Assembly (NCBI RefSeq): GCF_026130545.1
Contig: NZ_JAMOIM010000003.1
Coordinates: 1 to 64,000 of the forward strand
Direction of reading: 5' to 3'
Source: Lichenifustis flavocetrariae
Lineage (GTDB): Bacteria; Pseudomonadota; Alphaproteobacteria; Rhizobiales; Beijerinckiaceae
Length of the DNA: 64,000 nt
Under the pieces are notes generated by a model that was not told where the DNA came from, did no database searches, and was given only the letters and a program-made list of their open reading frames with translations. Of this stretch, positions 16,348 to 25,466 are shown piece by piece. Both the position numbers and the translations under genes were made by a program. Positions within the stretch are counted from its first letter, which is position 1, and each line of letters starts with the position of its first letter.

Positions 16348-18609
16348 TCAAGGATTGGGCGCGATGCCGAACAGGACGACTTGCCGGCGGATCTCGGCCG
16401 CAAGGGCCGGGTCACCGACGCGCCCTTCGGGCGATGGTGTCAGGGAGAGCAGTCCGTTCGGACAAGGGCGGTCGTCGTCCCAGCCAGGATGGTCAGCAAT
16501 CGGGTAAAGGCACAATCCCTCGACCGGCACGCCCGCGTGTCGAGCGGCGCGGACTTCCACCCCCATGCCGGAGAGCCAGGACGCCCGGAGGTCGCCTTCG
16601 ATCCCGGTTTCCGCCACGAAGATCGGCCGTCCATAGCGGGCGTAGGTCTCAGCCAGCATGTTGCGAAACGGCTTGTAGTCGCGGTGATCCGCCGCGATGG
16701 GGCCGGTTCCGTGGATCCACTGGTTGTTGAAGTAATAGTTCACGCCGACGATATCGAGATGGCGGGGCGTGCCGCCGAGCTGAGGCCATGCGTGACCCGC
16801 GATCATGTCCCAGCCCTGGTATTGCGCCTGGTGGTGGCCCGCCGCATGGGGGCGCTCGTGCGACCTCTCGGGGTGGACGATCACGTTGATCACGGGATCG
16901 GCGTGGACGAAACGGGCGCGCGGCTCGACATTCCAGATCGCGTCCATCGCGGCGATCGCCGTGCGGGCGAGTTGCACCTTGAGCTCATGGCCGCGTCCGC
17001 GAGCGAACGGGTTGAGATAAGCGGCATCGCCCCCGCCCCATGCGAAGAACGAAATTTCGTTGACCGGAGCATAGAACGGCACCCCACCCGTTTCCTCGCG
17101 CACCACCCGGGCGGCGGCGGCGGCAAAACGAGCGAAGCGATCGACGAAAGCGGGCCGCCAGATATCGATGTCGTCCGGCCAGCCGTAATGCAAGAGGTCC
17201 CAGATCACCTGGGTCCCAGTCTCCCGTGCCGCGCGCAGCATCGGCAGAAAGCTCGACCAGTCGTAGCGCCCCGGCGCTGTCTCGATGCGGTGCCAGCGCA
17301 GACCGTCGCGGACCGTCAGGATGCCATGCTGGGCGAGGGTTCGGTAATCGGCGGCGGCATGCGTGTCGTGAGCGATCGAGGCGATCACGTCCAACCGTCG
17401 CCCGTCATGCCGCCTGTGGGTGGAGGATTCGAAGCCGCCCTGCATGAAGGAGCGGAACAGGGTCGGCGGCGGTGCCGGAACGCGCTCCTCGAGCACCGCG
17501 GCAAAAAGAGCCGTCCATTGCGACACCACGGCGTCGACCGCGTAGTCGGCTTCAACTTTTGCCCGGAGCGCGCCGCCCAATCGTTGCCGCAAGGAAGGCT
17601 CATCGAGAAGGTGAAGCATAGCCTTGGCCACGGCCTCGGGGGCCTCATGCGGGACGAACAGTCCCGAAACGCCGTCGGTGATCTGCTCCAGCGCGCCGTT
17701 GTCCGGCGTCGCGATCACTGCGAGCCCGGCAGCACCGGCCTCCGCGATCACGTGCGGCATGCCTTCGTGGCGTGACAACCAGGCCAGCATGTCGAGCCCG
17801 GCCAGCAGCATCGGCACGTCTGGACGATCCCCCATAAAGCGAAGGCGGCCGTCGAGACCCAGAAGCGTTGCCTGGCGCCTCAGGGTGTCGGCATAGTCGG
17901 GCATGAAGGCATCGGGACCGCCGATGATCACAAATCGCGCGTCGGGCCGGTCCCGCGCCACCAAAGCGGCGGCGGCCAGGAAATCCTCAACGCGCTTCTT
18001 GCGATCGAGGCGCCCGACCCAGCCGATGACCGGTACCTCGGGACCGACGTTGAACTCGGCCCGCGCAAGGGCCCGGTCGCCTGGTCGGAAGGCCTTGAGG
18101 TCCACCATGGAAGGGATGACGAGCGCCTGCGTCTCGCGCCCCGGCATGCGGCCGGCTGCGGCGTCGCGGATCGAACGGCACACGCCGACATAGCGGGCCG
18201 TGAAATGTTTAGGCCCGGCCAAAGCCTCCTCGACGAGACCGCCATGCTCGATCAGCGGCGGCCGAAGGTGCAAGCGCTCGAGCGCCGGATAGACATCGGC
18301 GACGTTCTGCGAGGAGACGACGATGTCATAGGTCGGGATCTTGCACGCAAGATACGCGACCGTATCCTCGAAGGAGAGATGGTAGGGCGTCCTGTCGACA
18401 TCGACGCCAAGCGCCTCCAATTGCCGGTGCGTCTGCTCCGGCATGCCGTCTTTGCGGAAACAGGCGACGACATCGACACGGAACTTGCGACGGTCGAGCG
18501 CCTCCGCCAGGAGCCGGACCTCCGTTTCCTCACCGCCGACCACCAGCCACGCGAACACCCAGAGAATGCGGACCGGCGGCTCCGCTGGCGCAGGCGATTG
18601 TTCTGGCAT
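16348..18609 (-). CDS. Bifunctional GT4 glycosyltransferase / GH1-like glycosidase fusion
   Basis: This 753-residue cytoplasmic protein joins two enzymes. Residues about 12-385 are a GT-B family-4 glycosyltransferase, with WVGRLDRKKR and the EX7E-type motif in HEGMPHVIAEAG. Residues about 404-750 resemble clan-A family-1 glycosidases. The probable acid/base is Glu518 (in APVNEISFF), and the probable nucleophile is Glu667 (in FVAETG), with NYY between them. A short Pro/Ala linker joins the domains. The ATG shares one base with the stop of the upstream dehydrogenase gene (TGATG). It is the last gene of the glycan operon. Which sugar is added or trimmed cannot be read. Confidence 0.85.
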   Translation of the reverse strand: MPEQSPAPAEPPVRILWVFAWLVVGGEETEVRLLAEALDRRKFRVDVVACFRKDGMPEQTHRQLEALGVDVDRTPYHLSFEDTVAYLACKIPTYDIVVSSQNVADVYPALERLHLRPPLIEHGGLVEEALAGPKHFTARYVGVCRSIRDAAAGRMPGRETQALVIPSMVDLKAFRPGDRALARAEFNVGPEVPVIGWVGRLDRKKRVEDFLAAAALVARDRPDARFVIIGGPDAFMPDYADTLRRQATLLGLDGRLRFMGDRPDVPMLLAGLDMLAWLSRHEGMPHVIAEAGAAGLAVIATPDNGALEQITDGVSGLFVPHEAPEAVAKAMLHLLDEPSLRQRLGGALRAKVEADYAVDAVVSQWTALFAAVLEERVPAPPPTLFRSFMQGGFESSTHRRHDGRRLDVIASIAHDTHAAADYRTLAQHGILTVRDGLRWHRIETAPGRYDWSSFLPMLRAARETGTQVIWDLLHYGWPDDIDIWRPAFVDRFARFAAAAARVVREETGGVPFYAPVNEISFFAWGGGDAAYLNPFARGRGHELKVQLARTAIAAMDAIWNVEPRARFVHADPVINVIVHPERSHERPHAAGHHQAQYQGWDMIAGHAWPQLGGTPRHLDIVGVNYYFNNQWIHGTGPIAADHRDYKPFRNMLAETYARYGRPIFVAETGIEGDLRASWLSGMGVEVRAARHAGVPVEGLCLYPIADHPGWDDDRPCPNGLLSLTPSPEGRVGDPALAAEIRRQVVLFGIAPNP

Positions 18610-19709
18610 CAGCCCGCGCTCTTGAACACGATCTGCAGGAAGTCCGGCCGCGTCTCGACCAGAGTCTTGATGAAATCCGGCCCTTCGTCGAACGGCACGA
18701 TGTGGGTGATCACGTGTTTCTTGATGTCGTCGCCGAAGCGCTCAAGCAGCGTGATCGTCTCCAGAGCCAGGCGTCGCCGGCTCCAAGTGAACCCCAGGCC
18801 GCGCGGTACGCGATTGATCTGGGCGCAGCGGAGAGACAGCCCATTGTGATGGAACTCCTCGCCCAAGCGTACCGCATCAGCGCCGCCCTGATAGAAAGCA
18901 AGATCGATCACCACGCCCTGCGGCCGCAGCGCTTTCAGCGCTGTCTGCAGCGCATCGGCATGCGCCCGCGTCTGAAAGACGACATCGGCGCCCCGGTCCC
19001 CGCCGCCGTGATGCCAGCGGGACTTGGCCAGGGACCAGGCCTCCGCCTCGGTTACTGCCTCCAGGCCGAGCCCCGCGGCCACTTGTCGACGGAATGGAGA
19101 CGGATCGGCGATCACCACCTCCGCCGCGCCACAGTTTTTCGCGAACAAGGCCGTCAGAAGTCCCACGACACCGCCCCCGATCACAAGGACCGGCCGCTCC
19201 GCGATGCCCGCACCGAGCCTGGGAACATTGGCGCCGAAGAACTCGGCATCGGCATGCAAAATGCCATTGGCCGCGATCGGTCCCATCTGCGCCACGTAGA
19301 TGCCGAGGATCGGATCGAGACCTGCCGGCAGCGGCACCAGCGTGTCGTGGAACGGATCGGCCGTATGGCCACTTTTGTGCGCGTAAGTCGTCGACACAAC
19401 CTGGCCCGCCTGAAATGCGGGAGTGCGCGATTCGACCACGCGCGCCACCTCCATGTAACCCAGGAACGGCACGGGGAAGTGCTGTCCGGCTTCGCCTGAG
19501 ATGAACACACCGCGTTCGCCATCCCAGCGCGAATGCAAGTAGGGGTTGGTGCCCTTGAAGAAGGTCAGCTCCGTGCCGGCGGAAAAGCCGGTATAGAGCG
19601 TCTCCAGCCGAACCTGTCCCTCGCCGGGCGGCCCCTCGTCATATTCGAAGAAAAAGCCCTGGCCGGGGCGTTCCACGCCAAGCGAGCGGATGCGACGATG
19701 CTCAGACAT
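18609..19709 (-). CDS. Medium-chain dehydrogenase (zinc-binding dehydrogenase family)
   Basis: This 366-residue MDR-superfamily enzyme has the Rossmann motif GGGVVGLLTA in its second half and a GroES-like N-terminal domain. Where zinc alcohol dehydrogenases have the catalytic Cys (CGTD), this protein has GFSAGTE. The four structural-zinc cysteines are also absent, so it may work without zinc. The ATG at 19709 lies 8 bp inside the upstream gene, which couples the two. Its place between two glycosyltransferase fusions suggests oxidation or reduction of a sugar or its nucleotide form. The frame stays open upstream of 19709, but that part is not homologous-looking. Confidence 0.85.
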   Translation of the reverse strand: MSEHRRIRSLGVERPGQGFFFEYDEGPPGEGQVRLETLYTGFSAGTELTFFKGTNPYLHSRWDGERGVFISGEAGQHFPVPFLGYMEVARVVESRTPAFQAGQVVSTTYAHKSGHTADPFHDTLVPLPAGLDPILGIYVAQMGPIAANGILHADAEFFGANVPRLGAGIAERPVLVIGGGVVGLLTALFAKNCGAAEVVIADPSPFRRQVAAGLGLEAVTEAEAWSLAKSRWHHGGGDRGADVVFQTRAHADALQTALKALRPQGVVIDLAFYQGGADAVRLGEEFHHNGLSLRCAQINRVPRGLGFTWSRRRLALETITLLERFGDDIKKHVITHIVPFDEGPDFIKTLVETRPDFLQIVFKSAG

Positions 19710-21822
19710 GGGCGGCCTCTGACGTGACTTCAGTGAGATTGATCGCCTGTCCGGTCTCGGCGGAACGGCGGATGGCATCGGTGATCCACAGGGTCTGCAG
19801 CGCGTCGGCGTAGGAGCATCGAATGCGGTTCTCGCCCCCGCGCACCGCATCGATGAAATCGCGATCCTGACGCCAGACAGGATCACCCTCCGCGCCCCGG
19901 AAAGGCCGACCCCGGCCGATATCGACCATCAGATCGTGGTCGGTGAGTTCCACCGCGAGCCCGTCGGCGAAGATGTGCAGCCCGACGCGATGGTTCCAGC
20001 GCAGCAGGCAGGTCGAGCCGATGTTGCCCACCGCGCCGGATGCGAATTTCAAACTGGCGGTGCTGACGGTCGCGACGTCGAGGCCTGGAAAGTCATCGCG
20101 GCGCTTGTGGGCGGTGAGGCCGAACACCTGCGAAATCGGCCCAACGAGATATTGTGCGAGATCGATGATGTGCGTGGTCTGCTCGTTCATCTGGCCACCC
20201 GACTGGGCCTGTTTCCACCACCAGTGCGGCGGCGGGGTCGAATCGAGCCAGTAACCCGATAGGAACTGGGCAGGATTATCGCCCAAGAGCCCGCGAACTT
20301 CGTCGACCGTATCGAGGTAGCGCCAGTGATAGCCGACGCCCGTGATGAGCCCCGCCTCCTTCACCTCGCGCGCGATCGCCTCGGCGAGAGACGTATCGAG
20401 AGCAACGGGCTTTTCCACGAAGAAGGGCAACTTGTGTGCGAGCGCGGCCCGCTCGGGACGACCGTGGGCAAAAGGCGGCACGCAAATAAAGAGGGCATCG
20501 AGCGCATGGGCATCGAGCATCGCATCGGCCTCGGCATAAGCATGGGCCCCGAAGCGTTCCGCGGCCTCGCCCGCACGCTTGATCGCCGGGTCCGCGAAGG
20601 CGACGATCTCGACATCCTCAAAGGTTTCGAGCACACCCAGGTGCCGGTGCGCGATGCCGCCTGCGCCGATGAAGCCGATGCGGGTGCGAGACCCTGGGCC
20701 GCCAGTCATAGTCTGTCTTCCTTGTTGCCGCAGCGGTCGGGCGAGCATGGCGCCGTAGAGCCGGGAGGTGTCGGCCGCCATCCGGTCGGCCGTGAAGGTG
20801 TCGAGATAGCGCGCCCGTCCCGCCGCGCCCATGGTTCGCGCGAGGATCGGTTGACCGGCGAGCGATGCAATGGCCGCCGCGAGTGCGAGTCCGTCTCCCG
20901 GTGGAACCAGCAAGCCGGTTTCTCCGGGGATCACCACCTCGTCGGTGCCGCCAACGGCCGTCGCCACGATGGGCAGGTGCGCCGCCATGGCCTCGATGGC
21001 CGCGAGCGGGAGCCCTTCGAACCGAGACGGGAGCACGAACACGTCAGCGCCCGATAGCAGGTCGGGCACATCGTCGCGTTGCCCGAGGAAGCTGACGACA
21101 TCGTTGAATCCGAGTGCCGCAACCTGGGCTTGAACCGCGGGTTCGGTCGGGCCGGCGCCGGCAAGCCAAAGGCGCGCTTCGGGCACATGTCGCAACGCGC
21201 TGGCGAATGCGTCGATCAGAGTGGCGTGGTTTTTCTGATCCGTGAAGCGCGCCGTCGTGATGAGGACGCGGTGACTGTCATTGCAGCCCAGGCGACTTCG
21301 CACAGTCGCCCGATCGACCGATGGGTGACGCTCGGGCATGCCATTGTGAACGACGGAGAGGCTTTCGACATCAACACAGGCCGCGGCGAAGCTCGCTCGC
21401 GCCGCGTGGGAGACGCAGATCACACCATCGACAAGCGCCAAGCCCTCCGCGTGGGCGCGACGCTGTTCCGCATCCGTGATGACATCAGGAAGATGCTCTG
21501 TCCTCAAGATCGCCCGGATGCCCGCCGCACGCCCCGCTTCCGCGAGCCCATGTCCCTCCCAGCCGATCCCGGCATGGACGTGCAGCAAGTCGAAGGCGGC
21601 GCCGGCCAGCCAGCGGCGCACGGCATCTCCATCGTCTTCCAACCGTTTGACGCCAAGCCCTAGCCGGGCGGCACGGCCCAGGAGCGCCGATCCGCCTGGG
21701 CTCGCGGGGCACGCCAGGACCAGAGCATAGAAGGGCGACAGAGCCTCGCCGAGCGCCAGCATATGCTCGCCGACGCCGGAGGGCTCCAGACTGTCTGTCG
21801 CAAGGCACACCTTGGGACGCAT
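19702..21822 (-). CDS. GT4 glycosyltransferase / Gfo-Idh-MocA oxidoreductase fusion
   Basis: This protein has 706 residues from the ATG at 21822. Residues 1-370 are a complete GT4 glycosyltransferase, with the donor-site block PSRFEGLPLAAIEAMA and TARFTDQKNH. Residues about 378-706 are a complete Gfo/Idh/MocA enzyme, with GFIGAGGIAHRH and VEKPVAL. The join contains an in-frame ATG at 20709 with AAGGAAG about 8 bases upstream, so the oxidoreductase could also be made alone. The frame is continuous with no stop, so the fusion is real in this sequence unless a frameshift error is hidden. It starts 7 bp after the GT-Glf gene and overlaps the dehydrogenase gene downstream. Confidence 0.85.
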   Translation of the reverse strand: MRPKVCLATDSLEPSGVGEHMLALGEALSPFYALVLACPASPGGSALLGRAARLGLGVKRLEDDGDAVRRWLAGAAFDLLHVHAGIGWEGHGLAEAGRAAGIRAILRTEHLPDVITDAEQRRAHAEGLALVDGVICVSHAARASFAAACVDVESLSVVHNGMPERHPSVDRATVRSRLGCNDSHRVLITTARFTDQKNHATLIDAFASALRHVPEARLWLAGAGPTEPAVQAQVAALGFNDVVSFLGQRDDVPDLLSGADVFVLPSRFEGLPLAAIEAMAAHLPIVATAVGGTDEVVIPGETGLLVPPGDGLALAAAIASLAGQPILARTMGAAGRARYLDTFTADRMAADTSRLYGAMLARPLRQQGRQTMTGGPGSRTRIGFIGAGGIAHRHLGVLETFEDVEIVAFADPAIKRAGEAAERFGAHAYAEADAMLDAHALDALFICVPPFAHGRPERAALAHKLPFFVEKPVALDTSLAEAIAREVKEAGLITGVGYHWRYLDTVDEVRGLLGDNPAQFLSGYWLDSTPPPHWWWKQAQSGGQMNEQTTHIIDLAQYLVGPISQVFGLTAHKRRDDFPGLDVATVSTASLKFASGAVGNIGSTCLLRWNHRVGLHIFADGLAVELTDHDLMVDIGRGRPFRGAEGDPVWRQDRDFIDAVRGGENRIRCSYADALQTLWITDAIRRSAETGQAINLTEVTSEAAHV

Positions 21823-21829
21823 CGTGGCG

Positions 21830-24211
21830 TCAAGCCATCGCTGCCGCGTTCGGTTCGCCGCTGGCGGGCACGTCTGCCGCCTCGACCACGCCGCGCTCGA
21901 CCAGCTTGCGCCAGGTGGCAAGTGCCTGTCCAACCACCTGGTCCATGTTGTAATAGCGATAGGTCGCCAAGCGACCGACGAAGCTCACATCCGGCCGTGC
22001 CAGGGCGAGAGCCTCGTAGCGTTTGTAGAGCGCCTGGTTCTCTGGGCGGGGAATTGGATAATAGGGATCACCCACGTCGCTCGGGATCTCGTAGGTGATG
22101 CTGGTCTTGGGGCCGACCTGCCCGGTGAGGTGCTTGTATTCTGTGATCCGCGTGTGGGGCACGCTCTCGTCAGGATAGTTGATCACCGCCGCCGGCTGAA
22201 AGCGCCGGACCGGATGCGTCTCGTGCCGAAATTCCAAGCTACGGTAAGGCAGCGGGCCATAACGATGCTCGAAATATTCGTCGATCGGCCCCGTGAACAC
22301 GGTGTGGCGCGCGATGCGCTCCCGCATCACATCTCCAAACTCCACGCCGGTTTCGACGGTAATCCGGGGATGATCGAGCATAGCCTCGAACATCCGCGTG
22401 TATCCATCAGCCGGCATCGCCTGGAAACTGTCCGTGAAATAGCGATCGTCGGTGCTGGTGCGCGTGGGAACCCGCTGCGTCACAGCCTTATCGAGCTCCG
22501 ACGGATCGAGGCCCCATTGTTTGCGCGTATAGCCACGAAAGAACATCGCATAGAGTTCGCGCCCCACCTGGGAGATGACCGCGTCCTCAGCAGTTCGAAT
22601 GACCGCCACCGGCTCGGCGCGGGCGGCGAGAAAAGCGGCCGCCTCAGACTCCGAGGTGAGATTCAGGCCGAAGATGGCATTCAGCGTTGTGCGGTTGATG
22701 GGCATCGGAACCGTCATGGCGCCGACGCGCGCGAGCACTCGATGCTCATAGGGCCGCCACCGCGTGAATCGCGACAGATAGTCGACGACGTCTCGGCTGT
22801 TCGTGTGGAAAATATGGGGACCGTAGCGGTGCACCAGGATGCCGGCGGCATCGACCGCGTCATAGGCGTTGCCACCGACATGAGGGCGGCGGTCCACCAC
22901 CAATACGCGACAGCCTGAGCCTGCCGCCAAACGCTCGGCCAGCACGGCACCCGCGAATCCGGCGCCCGCCACAACCACGTCGAATGGTTTGCGACGTCCG
23001 CCAGGGCGTATGAAAGGCGTCTTCAAGACTTGGCCCATGCTTGGCGTTGCCGGTCGGTTGGCCGCCTCTTCGAGGAGATCGCGCATCCGGGCAAAGGTAT
23101 CGTCCCACGATCCAGCCGCCAGGACCGCGTCGGCTTCGGGCCGCCATTTGTTCGGTTCACGTGAGAGGTCAAGCATCTCGGCGCATGCGGCCGTGAAGGC
23201 GGCCGGCGTGCCCGCGATGGCAACACCGGCCAGACGCCCATAATGCCGCTCCACATCGACAATGGGTGTCGAGACCACGGGCCGTCCTGCAGCGAGGTAT
23301 TCGGGCGTCTTGGTCGGACTGATGAAGCGGGTGGCCTCGTTGATCGCGAAGGGCATCAGACACACGTCCCACCCTGCAAGATAGGCGGGCAGCGCGTCGT
23401 ATCCCTTGTTGCCAAGGTAGTGGATATTGTCCCGTCGCGGCAGTTGCGCCGGATCGATTTTCACGACCGGGCCGACGATCACAAGGTGCCAGTCCGGCCG
23501 CGCCGCCGCGACGGCATCCAAGAGAGCGAGGTCCATTCGCTCGTCGACCACACCATAAAAACCCAAGCGCGGACGGGGTATCGCCGCCTGATCGTCCGGC
23601 TCGGCTGTCACCAGTTCCGCCTGGGCGAAATGGGCGACATCGACGCTCGACGGGAAGACATGAATGTTGTCGTGTGCGCCGCGCTTGGCGTCGAATAGGC
23701 TATGTCCGCCTGTGAAGACGAGATCGGCCCGCTGCATCAGCTCGACTTCGAGGTTCTTGAGGGAGGACGGGGCATGCCGAAAGGCGGAGAGTTCGTCCAT
23801 GCAGTCGTACACGACCGACTGTGCCGCGACATGGCGCGCAAAACCGAACATCATCGGGGTGTAGAACCACAGCACCGGAGGGATGCCGCCGCAAGTTGTG
23901 GCGATCAGCATGTCCAGAAGCTCTCTAAGCGCCGTCTCCTTGCGGGCGTCATCCCACCAATGCGGCAGGCGTGGACGCAGCGAAATCACATCCTGTTCGG
24001 GAAACGGGTGGTGCTCAAGGTAGGGACGGCCGTGGTCGCAGGGGATCGCCTCCTCGAACACAAAAACGCGGCGCTTACGGGCGAAGCGCGTCATCAGGTG
24101 CTGTGGGCGTTGGCACACAAAGTCCCACCTCAGGTGGGAGAAGCAGATGATGGTGGAAGTTGAGGGAAGCTCGAAGGCAAAGCTGGCGGCGGGATTTGGC
24201 GTAGCCTTCAA
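21830..24211 (-). CDS. Glycosyltransferase / UDP-galactopyranose mutase fusion
   Basis: This 793-residue protein has two domains. Residues about 15-390 are a GT-B glycosyltransferase of the TuaH-like group (CFSHLRWDFVCQRPQHL near the start, KTPEYLAAGRPVV in the donor domain). Residues 408-780 are UDP-galactopyranose mutase, with the FAD motif GAGFAG at 416-421, VGGNAYD, YGPHIFHT and the C-terminal NMDQVVGQAL. The mutase makes UDP-galactofuranose from UDP-galactopyranose. The start is a TTG at 24211 with AGGAG six bases upstream. Fusing the mutase to a transferase suggests that the product is handed to the fused or a neighbouring transferase. The acceptor is unknown. Confidence 0.9.
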   Translation of the reverse strand: MKATPNPAASFAFELPSTSTIICFSHLRWDFVCQRPQHLMTRFARKRRVFVFEEAIPCDHGRPYLEHHPFPEQDVISLRPRLPHWWDDARKETALRELLDMLIATTCGGIPPVLWFYTPMMFGFARHVAAQSVVYDCMDELSAFRHAPSSLKNLEVELMQRADLVFTGGHSLFDAKRGAHDNIHVFPSSVDVAHFAQAELVTAEPDDQAAIPRPRLGFYGVVDERMDLALLDAVAAARPDWHLVIVGPVVKIDPAQLPRRDNIHYLGNKGYDALPAYLAGWDVCLMPFAINEATRFISPTKTPEYLAAGRPVVSTPIVDVERHYGRLAGVAIAGTPAAFTAACAEMLDLSREPNKWRPEADAVLAAGSWDDTFARMRDLLEEAANRPATPSMGQVLKTPFIRPGGRRKPFDVVVAGAGFAGAVLAERLAAGSGCRVLVVDRRPHVGGNAYDAVDAAGILVHRYGPHIFHTNSRDVVDYLSRFTRWRPYEHRVLARVGAMTVPMPINRTTLNAIFGLNLTSESEAAAFLAARAEPVAVIRTAEDAVISQVGRELYAMFFRGYTRKQWGLDPSELDKAVTQRVPTRTSTDDRYFTDSFQAMPADGYTRMFEAMLDHPRITVETGVEFGDVMRERIARHTVFTGPIDEYFEHRYGPLPYRSLEFRHETHPVRRFQPAAVINYPDESVPHTRITEYKHLTGQVGPKTSITYEIPSDVGDPYYPIPRPENQALYKRYEALALARPDVSFVGRLATYRYYNMDQVVGQALATWRKLVERGVVEAADVPASGEPNAAAMA

Positions 24212-24290
24212 ACTGATCTCCTGATGCCACTATTTGCCATATATGTGGCAGATCACTCTAACGCGCTTATTGGCGGAATGGCTGCATCGA

Positions 24291-25466
24291 TCAGTGATCT
24301 ATGTCGAAGCCGAGCGTGCGACCTTTTGGAGTGTCTGCCATGACAGACATCAAGCGTGCGACACTATGCGGCCATGTCCAGCGGGACAGCACCGTTTCGC
24401 GGGGCGAGAAAGTGGCTGCGTCCTCGACGATCCGGGCGAGGGCTTGAGCAAAAGAGGATTCGTCGGCAGTTCGGCCCGCGGCAGGGAGAATGTACTGGAG
24501 CCCGCAGCGCAACCCGGCATTCGCGAGGACAGGAAGGCCGGCCAGCATGTATTCCGTCAGGATCGCCGGAGCACCATCGTCGACGCCGCACACTACCCCG
24601 ACTTTCGCGAGGTTCATCAGCCGATTGACCTCGGTGAAACCGACGCCGGGCGGCCCGACGAAGTCGACGTCGAGGTTTCGCTCCTCGGCCTGCCGACGGA
24701 GTTCATCGGCCATCTCACCGTAACCGAAGACACAAAGCGCCCGCATCCTGCGCGGCGCTTGCGCCAGGGCGTCGAAGAACAGATCGTGCCGCTTGTAGGG
24801 CTGGGCGGCGGCGACATAGACAGCATCGTAAGGCTTTTCGATCCCAAGCGGCCGAAACGTATCCGGATCTGCGAATTCGGGACCGATCGGCAGAACGGCG
24901 CACGGGACGGCAGGGTGCCGGGCGCGCACCTCGTCGGACTGCCATTCGGACGCCGTCAGCACGAGATCGAACCGGCCCGACACGGCGTCCGGTACCCGCA
25001 ATGCCGGTGCGTCGATCGAGTTGTAGATCTTGAAACTGTCGGCACAGGCATCGAGCAGCGCCTCATCCACACCCAATCCCCACACGCAGAGGATGCGCGG
25101 TGCCCCGAACGCTTTGACGAAGCCACGCATGCTGTTGGAAGAGAATGGCGGATCGGTGCGGCTTATGCGGAAAGCGCGTCGCACGAGACCACAATCGTCG
25201 CGACGGGCCGTCTCAGGGTCGGCCGAAACCAGATGGTGCCACACTTCCGCCCTGTCGACGAGGCCCGCCCGGATGCATGCGAGCGGCAGTCGTTCGAGGT
25301 AGCCGCCACGCACCTCTGGGTGTGCGATCGTGTCGGGCAAGGGCTGCGGCGCTTGCCGCCAGAAATCAGCGGCAGCGTCGACGCTCGGCTCCAGGTCACG
25401 CGCCGGAGGCCAGCCTTCACGAAAATCGCTAATGGCGACGAGCGTCCGTCGAAGCGAAAAGGGCAC
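24291..25466 (-). CDS. Glycosyltransferase, GT-B fold
   Basis: This 391-residue protein has a C-terminal GT4-like donor domain: AAAQPYKRHDLFFDAL, then FVGPPGVGFTEVNRLM, then GAPAILTEYMLAGLPV with the conserved glutamate. The N-terminal half is weakly conserved. It starts with GTG, and GAGG lies five bases upstream. It is the first gene of the glycan operon, 79 bp before the GT-mutase fusion. It is the only stand-alone transferase of the five genes. Donor and acceptor are unknown. Confidence 0.8.
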   Translation of the reverse strand: MPFSLRRTLVAISDFREGWPPARDLEPSVDAAADFWRQAPQPLPDTIAHPEVRGGYLERLPLACIRAGLVDRAEVWHHLVSADPETARRDDCGLVRRAFRISRTDPPFSSNSMRGFVKAFGAPRILCVWGLGVDEALLDACADSFKIYNSIDAPALRVPDAVSGRFDLVLTASEWQSDEVRARHPAVPCAVLPIGPEFADPDTFRPLGIEKPYDAVYVAAAQPYKRHDLFFDALAQAPRRMRALCVFGYGEMADELRRQAEERNLDVDFVGPPGVGFTEVNRLMNLAKVGVVCGVDDGAPAILTEYMLAGLPVLANAGLRCGLQYILPAAGRTADESSFAQALARIVEDAATFSPRETVLSRWTWPHSVARLMSVMADTPKGRTLGFDIDH

